Positions 35,635 to 43,884 of a stretch of 64,000 nucleotides of DNA are shown piece after piece. The DNA lies in NCBI RefSeq assembly GCF_024703995.1, contig NZ_JAMXQV010000001.1, forward strand, positions 372,001 to 436,000, written 5' to 3'. Position numbers and translations under genes: made by a program. The stretch is from Amycolatopsis iheyensis (lineage in GTDB: Bacteria > Actinomycetota > Actinomycetes > Mycobacteriales > Pseudonocardiaceae). Position 1 is the stretch's first letter; the number at the start of each line of letters is the position of its first letter. Below the pieces are notes generated by a model that was not told the origin of the DNA, did not search any database, and saw only the letters and a list, made by a program, of their open reading frames with translations.

Positions 35635-37655
35635 GAGACCCTCCCGGGCACGCGGGTGCCGAAGTGCTCGATCTCCACCGGGGTGCCCGGCGTGCTGTGC
35701 TCCACCGGAAGCCAGGCGTAGGCCAGGGTTTCGCCGGCGGTGTAGCCGTAGCCGGCGCTGGTGACGTACCCGGCCGGCTGCCCTTCGACGTACACGGGTT
35801 CCTTGCCCAGCAACACTTTTCCGGCCGTCAGCCGGGTCAGGCGACGGCTCACGGTCGCCGCCGAAAGCCCGGTCAGCGCGTCCCGGCCGAGGAAGTACCC
35901 CTTGTCGAAGCGGACCGCGTGCCCGAGCCCGGCCTCGTAGGGGTTGTGCTCGGTCGTGAAGTCGACTCCCGCGACGCGCCCGCCCGCCTCCAGCCGCAAG
36001 CTCGTGAAGGCCTGGTGGCCGGCCGGGACCACACCGCGGTCCCGGAGGGTGTCCCACAGGTGCCGGCCCAGGTCGGCGGTCGTGTGCAGCTCCCAGCCGG
36101 GTTCGCCCACAGTGGACAGTCTCAACGCGACGACCGGGACGTCGCCGAGGTACGTCTCCGCGGCCGAGAAGTCCGTTGTGGACAGTTCCGGTAGGACCTC
36201 ACCGGCCCGCGGCCCCCAGACGCCGAGGCAGCACGTGCCGGGCGTGGTGTCGTGCAGCTGCGCGGTCCCGTCGCCGGGCAGGTGCCGCCGCAGCCAGTCG
36301 AAGTCCAGGCGGCTGCTCGCGCCGACGTGGAACCGGTCGGCGCCCAGCCGGGCCACGGTGAGGCAGCCACGCACGCCGCCGGCTTCGTTCAGCAGCAGGG
36401 TTTCGGTGACGGTGCCCGGATCCGCCACGTCGCCGGTCGTCATGGCCTGCAGGAACGGCAGCGCGCCGGGCCCGGTGACGGCCAGCCGCGGCACCGACGT
36501 CAGGTCGACCACCACGACGCGCTCGCGAGCGGCGACCACCTCCGCGCCGACGTCGGAGGAGTACCGCTCCGGCCGCGCCCAGCCGCCGGCGGAGCCGAAG
36601 CGCGCGCCCAGCGCGGCCTGGCGTTCGTGGAAGGGGCTGTGCCGCGCCGGTCCCGGGACGAACCGGGCCGGGTCGCAGCCGTGCAGGGCCAGCGCCGGCT
36701 GCCCCTCGACGAGCCAGCGCGCCAGTTCCCGCGCGACGCCGGCGGAGTGCTCGGCCCGGACGGCCTCGGCCACCCAGAAACCGTCGAGCGACGGGTGCTC
36801 GCCGATCAGCGGCTGCCCGGCCGGCACCACCACCGTCGACACGGTTTCGGCGTCGCGCAGGGCGGGCACCAGGCCGGCGTCCGCGGTGATCCCGGCGCCG
36901 AGCCGGTCGACGTGCTCGCGGACGTACATCCCGGATTCGAGGTGCCGCAGCACGGGCAGGCCCGCCTGCACGTGGTCGTCGTTGCGCCCCTCGAGTCCCG
37001 GCAGCGGCGGCGTCATCGCGTAGTCGTGCGTCAGCGTCGCCCGCGGCAAGTTCAGGCCGACCAGCTTCCCGGCGTCGGCGCACGACACGACGACGTCGGC
37101 GCGGAACCGGCCGGCCGTGGTGACGACGCCGGTGACCCGCCCGCCCGCGGTGTCGATCGCCAAGACGTCTTCGCCGGCGAACCGCACACCCCGCGCTTTC
37201 GCCCGCCGCGCCTGGGCTTCGGCCGCGCGGCGCGCGTGGAGCAGGCCGTCACCGGGGACGTGGAGCCCGCCCAGGACGCGTGTTCCGTCGACGAGCGGGT
37301 GCAGGTCAGCGCACTCGTGGGGCGTGCGCAGGAACCCCCGCACGCCCCACGACGTCGCCCAGCCGTGCCGTTGCTTCAGCTCCTCGAGCCGCTCCCGCGT
37401 CGTCGCGACTTCGAGGCTGCCCACCGGGTTGAAGCACCACTCGCCGTCGAGGCCCGCGTACTTCGCGACGGTGTACTTCGCGAACTCCGTCAGCGTGCGG
37501 TCCTCGTGCGTCCGGAACACCAGCCCCGGAACGTCCGCGGGGTCGCCGCCGCCCAGCACGGTGACGTCGGTCCAGCCCAGCTCGGTCAGCTCGTCGGCCA
37601 GCGCGCAGCCGACGAGGCCGGCGCCGATGACGGCCACCCGGGGACGTCCTGCCAT
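35631..37655 (-). CDS. FAD oxidoreductase fused to GcvT-like domain (DMGDH/sarcosine dehydrogenase type)
   Basis: 674 residues. N-terminal FAD/DAO domain ([17 protein letters not shown], residues 8-24; second flavin region [19 protein letters not shown]) followed by a C-terminal aminomethyltransferase-like folate domain from about residue 370 ([72 protein letters not shown]). Dimethylglycine and sarcosine dehydrogenases share this plan, passing the methyl carbon to tetrahydrofolate. ATG at 37655 with GGGAGGA upstream; an upstream in-frame start at 37706 lacks an SD. It forms an operon with the oxidase, a likely choline/betaine-derived N-methyl degradation route. Confidence 0.88.
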   Translation of the reverse strand: MAGRPRVAVIGAGLVGCALADELTELGWTDVTVLGGGDPADVPGLVFRTHEDRTLTEFAKYTVAKYAGLDGEWCFNPVGSLEVATTRERLEELKQRHGWATSWGVRGFLRTPHECADLHPLVDGTRVLGGLHVPGDGLLHARRAAEAQARRAKARGVRFAGEDVLAIDTAGGRVTGVVTTAGRFRADVVVSCADAGKLVGLNLPRATLTHDYAMTPPLPGLEGRNDDHVQAGLPVLRHLESGMYVREHVDRLGAGITADAGLVPALRDAETVSTVVVPAGQPLIGEHPSLDGFWVAEAVRAEHSAGVARELARWLVEGQPALALHGCDPARFVPGPARHSPFHERQAALGARFGSAGGWARPERYSSDVGAEVVAARERVVVVDLTSVPRLAVTGPGALPFLQAMTTGDVADPGTVTETLLLNEAGGVRGCLTVARLGADRFHVGASSRLDFDWLRRHLPGDGTAQLHDTTPGTCCLGVWGPRAGEVLPELSTTDFSAAETYLGDVPVVALRLSTVGEPGWELHTTADLGRHLWDTLRDRGVVPAGHQAFTSLRLEAGGRVAGVDFTTEHNPYEAGLGHAVRFDKGYFLGRDALTGLSAATVSRRLTRLTAGKVLLGKEPVYVEGQPAGYVTSAGYGYTAGETLAYAWLPVEHSTPGTPVEIEHFGTRVPGRVS

Positions 37656-37739
37656 CGGGTTCCTCCCGGGCGACGAAGTTGCGTCTTCGGCAACAAAGTG
37701 CGTCATGCGCGACGCGCTGTCAAGCGCCCGAAAAGGTGC

Positions 37740-38189
37740 TCACGCCCGGGCGAAGTCCATGACCCAGTTGGACTCCCAGGTCTTGCCGCCGTCGGCGGAG
37801 AACTCCTGCTCCCACCGGGGCGTGTCGGTGGTCGTGCCGGTCCAGGCGTAGTGCACCTTGACCGGCGTGCCTTCGTGTTCGTCGTCGCCGTAGAAGTCGC
37901 CGCGGCCCCCGGCGAAGGTGCCGACCACCCGGGGCTGCAGCAGCCCGGTCCGGCTGTTGGCCCAGTGCAGGGACCACTCCTCGCGCTCGACGTCGAAGAG
38001 CCGGAGGGTGCAGCCGCGGCTGCCGAGGGTCGGGAACACGATCTCGTCCATGTTGCCGCCGCCCTCGAACAGCGACCAGCAGGTCGTCGTGCCGGGAAAG
38101 ACGCTCCAGTCGGCACTGCCCACGAGGAGCTTGCCGAGCCGCCGGTTCGTCACGGTCCAGGAGCCGATGAGGAAGTCGAAGTCGTTCAT
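37740..38189 (-). CDS. DUF1579-like small protein
   Basis: 149 residues, beginning NDFDFLIGSWTVTNRRL, with repeated Trp/Phe-rich beta strands (SLFEGGGNMDEIVF, RLFDVEREEWSLHWANS, WESNWVMDFARA), the pattern of DUF1579/lipocalin-like proteins. Function unknown; it may bind a small hydrophobic ligand. It is divergent from a WYL-domain regulator with a perfect palindrome between the starts, so it is probably that regulator's target. Confidence 0.78.
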   Translation of the reverse strand: MNDFDFLIGSWTVTNRRLGKLLVGSADWSVFPGTTTCWSLFEGGGNMDEIVFPTLGSRGCTLRLFDVEREEWSLHWANSRTGLLQPRVVGTFAGGRGDFYGDDEHEGTPVKVHYAWTGTTTDTPRWEQEFSADGGKTWESNWVMDFARA

Positions 38190-38206
38190 GGCGGTGATCT
38201 TGGGGC

Positions 38207-38237
38207 GCTACCACTGACATCTTCTGTCAGTGGTAGC
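38207..38237. promoter_or_regulatory. 13-bp perfect inverted repeat, likely operator of the WYL regulator
   Basis: GCTACCACTGACA (38207-38219) and TGTCAGTGGTAGC (38225-38237) with a five-base centre. It lies between the divergent DUF1579-like gene (start 38189) and the WYL regulator (start 38254), 17 bases from each, so one dimer bound here could control both. Confidence 0.8.
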
Positions 38238-38253
38238 TGGCAGACTTCGCGAC

Positions 38254-39222
38254 GTGCGTGCGAGCCGGCTGGTGTCCCTGCTTCTGCTGCTGCAGAACCG
38301 CGGGCGGATGAGCGCGGCCAAGCTGGCGGCCGAGCTCGGCGTGACGCCGCGGACGGTCTACCGCGACGTCGAGGCGCTCGCGGCCGCGGGCGTGCCGGTC
38401 TACGCCGAGACCGGCCCGGACGGCGGCTACCAGCTGATGGACGGCTACCGGACCCGGCTGACCGGGCTGACCGCGGGCGAAGCCGGGTCGCTGTTCCTGA
38501 CCGGCCTGCCGCAGCCGGCCGCCGAGCTGGGCCTGGGCGCCCAGGTGGCCGCGGCGGAGCTGAAGCTGATGGCGGCGCTGCCGACGCCGTACCGGGACGC
38601 GTCGGTGCGGATCCGGCAGCGCTTCCACCTCGACGCGCCGGGCTGGTACCGCGAGGCCGAGCCCGTGCCGCAGCTGCTGGCCGCGGCGGAAGCGCTGTGG
38701 CAGGACAAGGTCGTCGAAGTCCGCTACCGCCGCTGGTCCCCGGAGCCCGGCGTGGTGACGCGGCGGCTGCGCCCGCTCGGCCTGGTCCTCAAGGCGGGCG
38801 TCTGGTACCTGGTCGCCGGGCCGCGCGTGCGCACCTACCGCGTCGCGAACATCGAGCGGTTGACGCCGCTGGAAGAGACCTTCACCCGGCCCGACGGCTT
38901 CGACCTCGCCGAGTTCTGGCGTGCCAATGTCGAAAGCTACGAGGACGGCGAAACCGGCGAGACCGCCATCGTGCGGCTGACGCCGGCGGGCATCGAGGCC
39001 CTGCCGGACATCCTGGGCCCGCGGGCCGCCCGGCTCGTCGCCCGCACGCTCGAACCCGAGGACGCCGAAGGCTGGCGCCGCGCCCGCGTGCCGCTGGAGA
39101 GCGTGCCCCACGCGGCCGCCGGGCTGCTGCGGCTGGGTGCGGACGCGCAGGTGCTGGCGCCCGCGGACCTGGTGGCGCACATGGGGGCCACGATCCGGGC
39201 GATGGCGCGGCTGTACCCCTAG
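38254..39222 (+). CDS. YafY-type WYL-domain transcriptional regulator
   Basis: 322 residues. N-terminal winged helix-turn-helix (LVSLLLLLQNRGRMSAAKLAAELGVTPRTVYRDVEAL; residues 5-45, DeoR-like) and central WYL domain with GVWYLVAGPRVRTYRVANIERL, where the Trp-Tyr-Leu motif is intact; the WCX C-terminal extension follows. WYL domains bind nucleic acid or small ligands. GTG at 38254. Its stop shares CTAG with the convergent ArsR gene's stop. Probably autoregulates and represses the divergent DUF1579-like gene through the palindrome. Confidence 0.88.
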   Translation: MRASRLVSLLLLLQNRGRMSAAKLAAELGVTPRTVYRDVEALAAAGVPVYAETGPDGGYQLMDGYRTRLTGLTAGEAGSLFLTGLPQPAAELGLGAQVAAAELKLMAALPTPYRDASVRIRQRFHLDAPGWYREAEPVPQLLAAAEALWQDKVVEVRYRRWSPEPGVVTRRLRPLGLVLKAGVWYLVAGPRVRTYRVANIERLTPLEETFTRPDGFDLAEFWRANVESYEDGETGETAIVRLTPAGIEALPDILGPRAARLVARTLEPEDAEGWRRARVPLESVPHAAAGLLRLGADAQVLAPADLVAHMGATIRAMARLYP

Positions 39223-39530
39223 CCGTGGGGTTCCGCTTGGCACCGGCGCACTTCGCCGACGAGCGTGTCGAGCGCGTCGAGGGCGTCGGCGGGGACGGCG
39301 AGGCGGTAGACCCGCTGCGCGCCGGCCCGGGTGACGGCCAGCAGCCGCGCGTCCAGGAGGATCCGCAGGTGCCGGGACACCGTGGACTGCGGCAGCCCGA
39401 GCGCCGACTGGACCTCGCCGACGGTCGCCGCGCCGCCGCGCTCGAGGAACACGCCCACGATCTGCACCCGGGTCTCCTCCCCGAGGGCCCGCAGCACCGG
39501 CAACGCGGTGGTGAGCGCTTCGCGGATCAT
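39219..39530 (-). CDS. ArsR-family repressor
   Basis: 103 residues, winged helix: LRALGEETRVQIVGVFLERGGAATVGEVQSALGLPQSTVSRHLRILLDARLL, then a basic beta-hairpin wing. No Cys metal-binding site is visible, so it responds to something other than heavy metals or to a partner. ATG at 39530 overlaps the reductase stop (ATGA), so it is the second gene of a two-gene operon whose promoter carries a 16-bp palindrome. Confidence 0.85.
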   Translation of the reverse strand: MIREALTTALPVLRALGEETRVQIVGVFLERGGAATVGEVQSALGLPQSTVSRHLRILLDARLLAVTRAGAQRVYRLAVPADALDALDTLVGEVRRCQAEPHG

Positions 39531-40366
39531 TCGGCCACCTCCGCCGTCGAGGGGAGCAGCCCTTCGAGCCCGTCGGTCGGGAGGTCGTGCCGCCGGCCCA
39601 GCTCGATCCAGTCGTGCAGCATGCGGACGGTCTGCGCGCGGTGCCCGCCGAAGTGGTTTCGCAGGTACTGCGGCAGATCGAACGGCGCCAAGCGCGGCAG
39701 CACCGCGAGCGCGGCGCGGACCGCGACCGGGCGCACCGGTCTCGGGGGCCTGGCCCCGAACTCCGCCGCGACCGCGGCCCGGGCCTGGGTTGCGGCGTTC
39801 GCCGCCTGCCGCGAAGCCCGGCGGGCCGTCACGACGTCGAAGTCCGCGGCCTGCAGCCCGGCCACCACGGGCATCATGGTCGCCGCGGACACCAGCGGCG
39901 CGGCGAGCGGTGCGCTCCGCGCGTTGTCGACCAACGTACGAAGCACCTCGGGGCCGGTGGTCGTGAACCGGAACCGCCCCGGCTGCCACCACCAGTCTTC
40001 GGCCGCGAAGAACTCGGGAACCACCAGCCCCCACGGCCGGTCACCGGCCAGCTCACGCAGCCGCGCCACCTCCGACGGCACCTGCGTGACCGCGACGACC
40101 GCGCCGGACGCGCCGAGCAGCCGGGCCACCTCCGGCGCGATGGGCGACGCCGTGCTGAGCACCACGTCCCAGTCCTGGGCCGGGCCATCGGCCGGCGTCA
40201 GGCCGACCCGGCGTTCGACGCGCCGGGCCCCGCGCAGGCGACGGGTTTCCACGAGCAGGGAACCGGCGGCCGGCTCGCGCACCGCCAGCGTCACCTGGTG
40301 GGCCGGCGCCATCGACGTCACCAGCACCCGGGCCACCGGGCCACGGCCGATCACGAGAACACGCAT
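39527..40366 (-). CDS. ketopantoate reductase-like NAD(P)-binding protein
   Basis: 279 residues. N-terminal Rossmann motif VLVIGRGPVARVLVTSMA (GxGxxA type; residues 3-20); C-terminal helical LPQYLRNHFGGHRAQTVRMLHDWIELGRRHDLPT, resembling ketopantoate reductase C-terminal domains. True PanE active-site Lys/Asn/Glu cannot be confirmed, so it may act on a different oxo-acid. Co-transcribed with the following ArsR gene. Confidence 0.75.
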   Translation of the reverse strand: MRVLVIGRGPVARVLVTSMAPAHQVTLAVREPAAGSLLVETRRLRGARRVERRVGLTPADGPAQDWDVVLSTASPIAPEVARLLGASGAVVAVTQVPSEVARLRELAGDRPWGLVVPEFFAAEDWWWQPGRFRFTTTGPEVLRTLVDNARSAPLAAPLVSAATMMPVVAGLQAADFDVVTARRASRQAANAATQARAAVAAEFGARPPRPVRPVAVRAALAVLPRLAPFDLPQYLRNHFGGHRAQTVRMLHDWIELGRRHDLPTDGLEGLLPSTAEVAE

Positions 40367-40377
40367 GCCGACAACAT

Positions 40378-40393
40378 ATCCGGATATCCGGAT
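40378..40393. promoter_or_regulatory. 16-bp palindrome upstream of the reductase-arsR operon
   Basis: ATCCGGATATCCGGAT (two abutting ATCCGGAT half-palindromes), 12 bases upstream of the reductase ATG on the minus strand. AT-rich-centred palindromes of this kind are usual for ArsR-family operators; it suggests autorepression. Confidence 0.7.
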
Positions 40394-40399
40394 GTTCGG

Positions 40400-41185
40400 C
40401 TACTCCCGGAAGTAGCCCAGCTGGGCGGAGAGGTCGTCCGCCGCCTCGGTCATCGGGCGCACGATCTGCTTCACCCGCTGCTTCGAGAGCCGGTACGACG
40501 GCCCGGACGCGCTCATCGCGGCGACGACGTCCCCGCCCGGCCCGTGGATCGGCACGGCGACCGCGTGCATGCCGAGCTCGAGCTCCTCGTAGCAGGCCGC
40601 GTAGCCGTCTTCCAGCACGCGCTCCAGCTCGGTCAGCAGCTCGTCCGGCTCGACCGTCGTGCGCGGCGTGTACTGCTCCAGCTTCCGCTTGAGCACGCGC
40701 TTGCGCTCGGAGTCGCCCATGTACGCCAGCAGGATCTTGCCGCTGGAGGTCGCGTGCAGCGGGGTGCGCTGCCCGGTCCAGTTCTGCGTGGTGATCGCCG
40801 CCGAGCCGCGGGCCTGGCTGATGTTGATGGCGACGCCGTCGTCGGCGATGGCGATGTTCACGGTTTCGCCCAGCTCTTCGGCGAGCGAGAGGCAGCTCGT
40901 GCGGCCGAGCTTCGCCAGGTCCATCCGGCCGGTGGCGGCGCCGGCCAGGCGCACGATGCCGAACCCGATGGCGTACTTCCCGCGTTCGCCGAGCTGCTCG
41001 ACCAGGCCTCTGGACTCCAGGACGCTGAGCAGCCGGGACGCCGTCGACTTGTGGACGCCCAGCTCGCCCGCGATCTCGGTGATGCCGGTTTCGCCGTTGC
41101 GCGCGAGCAGCTCCAGCACGCTGATCGCGCGGTCGACCGACTGCACCTGGCTCTGAGTTGCGTTTCCCGAGTCCTGGTTCCGCAT
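40400..41185 (-). CDS. IclR-family transcriptional regulator
   Basis: 261 residues. N-terminal winged helix VQSVDRAISVLELLARNGETGITEIAGELGVHKSTASRLLSVLESRGLVE (about 14-63) and C-terminal effector-binding domain (LAYMGDSERKRVL; DDGYAACYEELELGMHAVAVPIHGPGGDVVAAMSASGPSYRL). Similar regulators control catabolism of small carbon sources. It lies upstream of the reductase operon in the same direction and about 3 kb from the N-methyl amino acid oxidases; either could be a target. Confidence 0.9.
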   Translation of the reverse strand: MRNQDSGNATQSQVQSVDRAISVLELLARNGETGITEIAGELGVHKSTASRLLSVLESRGLVEQLGERGKYAIGFGIVRLAGAATGRMDLAKLGRTSCLSLAEELGETVNIAIADDGVAINISQARGSAAITTQNWTGQRTPLHATSSGKILLAYMGDSERKRVLKRKLEQYTPRTTVEPDELLTELERVLEDGYAACYEELELGMHAVAVPIHGPGGDVVAAMSASGPSYRLSKQRVKQIVRPMTEAADDLSAQLGYFRE

Positions 41186-41309
41186 AGCGCAACACTATCC
41201 GTTTCGCGGCATTCCTATCGGCTGAGTGGGCGAATCTCTTGACACGCGAAGCGCGGCTTTCCCGCTCTGCCGAGCCGGCCGGCCGGCCGTTTCCCCGAAC
41301 TCGCCCGCA

Positions 41310-41353
41310 GGTCCGCGGGGGCCGCACCGGAACTCCCGCGGCCCCCGCGGACC
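41310..41353. other. 16-bp perfect hairpin upstream of mtrA
   Basis: GGTCCGCGGGGGCCGC (41310-41325) pairs with its exact complement at 41338-41353, 12-base loop, in the 289-base region between the divergent IclR and mtrA genes. No gene ends on the plus strand before it, so it is not an ordinary terminator; it could be part of an mtrA leader. Confidence 0.6.
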
Positions 41354-41474
41354 GGCCGAAGCCCCCGGTGGGGGCACCCGGATGGAGCAGGCGGCCCTCG
41401 CGATCTTGATCTTTCTGGTGGTCAAACACGCGGGTCGTGCGTGCGGGCGTCGGAACTAGTGCGAATATGTGGTC

Positions 41475-42152
41475 ATGAAGGCACGCGTTCTCGTGGTCGA
41501 CGACGACCCCGCCCTGGCGGAGATGCTCACGATCGTGCTCCGTGGGGAGGGGTTCGACACGGCGGTGGTCGCCGACGGTTCGCGCGCGCTGCCCGCGCTG
41601 CGCGAGCTGAAGCCCGACCTCGTCCTGCTCGACCTGATGCTGCCCGGGATGAACGGGATCGACGTCTGCAAGGCGATCCGCGCCGAGTCCGGGGTGCCGA
41701 TCGTCATGCTCACCGCGAAGAGCGACACCGTCGACATCGTGCTCGGCCTGGAGTCCGGCGCCGACGACTACGTCGTGAAGCCGTTCAAGCCGAAGGAGCT
41801 GGTCGCGCGCGTCCGGGCCCGGATGCGCCGCACCGAGGCCGAGCCCGCGGAGTCGCTCACCATCGGCGACCTGGCGATCGACGTGCCGGGCCACGAGGTC
41901 ACGCGCGAGGGCAAGGCCATCCCGCTGACCCCGCTCGAGTTCGACCTGCTGGTGGCGCTGGCCCGCAAGCCGCGTCAGGTGTTCACCCGCGAGGTGCTGC
42001 TCGAGCAGGTCTGGGGCTACCGGCACGCGGCCGACACCCGGCTGGTGAACGTGCACGTCCAGCGCCTGCGTTCGAAGGTCGAGAAGGACCCGGAACACCC
42101 CGAGGTGGTGTTGACCGTTCGCGGAGTCGGGTACAAGGCCGGCCCGCCGTGA
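41475..42152 (+). CDS. mtrA: response regulator MtrA
   Basis: 225 residues, OmpR-type. Receiver domain with phosphoacceptor Asp53 (VLLDLMLPGMNGIDVC), Thr/Lys switch residues (MLTAKSD, VKPFKPKE), then a winged-helix domain (LTPLEFDLLVALARKPRQVFTREVLLEQVWGYRHAADTRLVNVHVQRLRSKVEKDPEHP). Near-identical to mycobacterial MtrA, the essential regulator of division and wall hydrolase genes. ATG at 41475; GTG at 41469 would add two residues. Confidence 0.96.
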   Translation: MKARVLVVDDDPALAEMLTIVLRGEGFDTAVVADGSRALPALRELKPDLVLLDLMLPGMNGIDVCKAIRAESGVPIVMLTAKSDTVDIVLGLESGADDYVVKPFKPKELVARVRARMRRTEAEPAESLTIGDLAIDVPGHEVTREGKAIPLTPLEFDLLVALARKPRQVFTREVLLEQVWGYRHAADTRLVNVHVQRLRSKVEKDPEHPEVVLTVRGVGYKAGPP

Positions 42153-42159
42153 TCGTTCG

Positions 42160-43884
42160 ATGACCACGGATCCCGGCAGACGGATCCCCGCGTTCGCGCG
42201 TACGACGGCACGCCTGGTGCGGCGTGTCGTCGTTTTCGCGCGCCGGCGCGCGGTCGCGTTCAACGAGCTGTGGAAGCACTCCCTGCAGTTCCGCGTGACG
42301 GTGTCGACGCTCGCGCTGTCCTCGGCCGTGGTCTTCGTGCTGGGCATGGTGCTGCAGAACCAGATCACCGAGCGGCTGCTGGACACCAAGCGCGAGGCCG
42401 CCATCGCGCAGACCCGCGCGGCCGCGGAGACGGCGGCCGGTGAGCTGGTCGGTCTCGGCGCCGAGACCGACGAGGCGCTGACCAACCGGCTCGCGAACGC
42501 GCTCAAGAAGATCGCGATCACGCCGACCAGCCAGGAAGCGGCCGGTTCGGCGGCCGGCACGTTCATCCCGGTGCTCGCCAGCGGCGGGCACGACCAGTCC
42601 GGTGACAAACCTTCGTCGGCCGGCCCGTTCCAGGACGTGCCGCCGCGGCTGCGCCAGTTCGTCGAAGCCAACGAGATGAGCTTCCTCGAGCACACCGTCC
42701 CCGACGACGGCGGCGGGCGCACGACGTACCTGATCGTCGGCACGCCGCTCAACACCGTCGCCAGCCCGCTGCAGCTGTACCTGCTGTTCCCGCTGACGAC
42801 CGAGCAGAACACCGTCGCGACCGTGCAGAACACGCTGCTCGTCGGCGGGCTCGTGCTGCTGCTCCTGCTGGCGGGCATCACGAACCTGGTGACCCGGCAG
42901 GTGGTGCGGCCGGTCCGGCAGGCCGCCGCGGCCGCCGAGCAGTTCGCCGGCGGCGACCTCGACCAGCGCCTGGCCGTGCTCGGCGAGGACGACCTGTCGA
43001 AGCTCGCGGTGTCCTACAACGGGATGGCCGCCAGCATCCAGCGTCAGATCCGCCAGCTCGAGGAGTTCGGCGGGCTGCAGCGCCGGTTCACCTCCGACGT
43101 CTCGCACGAGCTGCGCACGCCGCTGACCACCGTGCGGATGGCCGCGGACGTGCTGCACGCGTCGCGCGAGCAGTTCCCGGCCGGCCTCGCGCGCTCGACC
43201 GAGCTGCTGGTCGACGAGCTCGACCGGTTCGAGTCGCTGCTCGGCGACCTGCTGGAGATCAGCCGGCTCGACGCCGGTGTCGAGGAGCTGGCCGCGGAGT
43301 TCATCGACGTCCGCCCGATCGCCACCCGCGCGGTCGAGCAGGTGCGGGTGATCGCCGGCAACGCGGGCAGCTCGGTGGAGCTGGTGCTGCCCGACGAGGA
43401 GGTCATCGCCGAGGTCGACGCCCGGCGCGTCGAACGGATCCTGCGGAACCTGCTCGGCAACGCCGTCGACCACAGCGAGGGCAAGCCGGTGGTGCTCACC
43501 GTCGGGGCCAACGAGACCGCGGTCGCGGTGACCGTCCGGGACCACGGCGTCGGCCTGCGGCCCGGCGAGGCCGACCTGGTGTTCAACCGGTTCTGGCGCG
43601 CCGACCCGTCGCGCAACCGGCGCACCGGCGGCACCGGGCTCGGCCTGGCGATCAGCCAGGAGGACGCCCGCCTGCACGGCGGCGAGCTCGACGCGTGGGG
43701 CGAACCGGGCTACGGCGCCTGCTTCCGGCTCGTCCTGCCGCGCCGCCAGGAAGTGTCGGCCGGCGACCCGCCGCTGGTGCTGCCGCCGCCCGACCGCGCG
43801 CAGACCGAGGTGCCGCTCGGCCTGATCGAGATCACGCCGGCGCCGGAGGCGATCTTCGCCGAACGTGAGGAAATCGGGCAGTGA
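42160..43884 (+). CDS. mtrB: sensor histidine kinase MtrB
   Basis: 574 residues. Two membrane helices (about 40-65 and 220-245) enclose an extracytoplasmic sensor; then HAMP (VRPVRQAAAAAEQFAGGDLDQRLAV), DHp with His in SDVSHELRTPLTTVRM (about residue 316) and the HATPase (ILRNLLGNAVDHSEGK; GVGLRPGEADLVFNRFWRADPSRNRRTGGTGLGLAI). It phosphorylates MtrA, whose gene ends seven bases before. The stop overlaps lpqB by four bases. Confidence 0.96.
   Translation: MTTDPGRRIPAFARTTARLVRRVVVFARRRAVAFNELWKHSLQFRVTVSTLALSSAVVFVLGMVLQNQITERLLDTKREAAIAQTRAAAETAAGELVGLGAETDEALTNRLANALKKIAITPTSQEAAGSAAGTFIPVLASGGHDQSGDKPSSAGPFQDVPPRLRQFVEANEMSFLEHTVPDDGGGRTTYLIVGTPLNTVASPLQLYLLFPLTTEQNTVATVQNTLLVGGLVLLLLLAGITNLVTRQVVRPVRQAAAAAEQFAGGDLDQRLAVLGEDDLSKLAVSYNGMAASIQRQIRQLEEFGGLQRRFTSDVSHELRTPLTTVRMAADVLHASREQFPAGLARSTELLVDELDRFESLLGDLLEISRLDAGVEELAAEFIDVRPIATRAVEQVRVIAGNAGSSVELVLPDEEVIAEVDARRVERILRNLLGNAVDHSEGKPVVLTVGANETAVAVTVRDHGVGLRPGEADLVFNRFWRADPSRNRRTGGTGLGLAISQEDARLHGGELDAWGEPGYGACFRLVLPRRQEVSAGDPPLVLPPPDRAQTEVPLGLIEITPAPEAIFAEREEIGQ

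Noticed and set aside
36252..40415. 1387-residue plus-strand frame
   Set aside because: Antisense to well-supported genes (oxidoreductase, reductase, IclR) with Arg/Pro-rich shadow composition.
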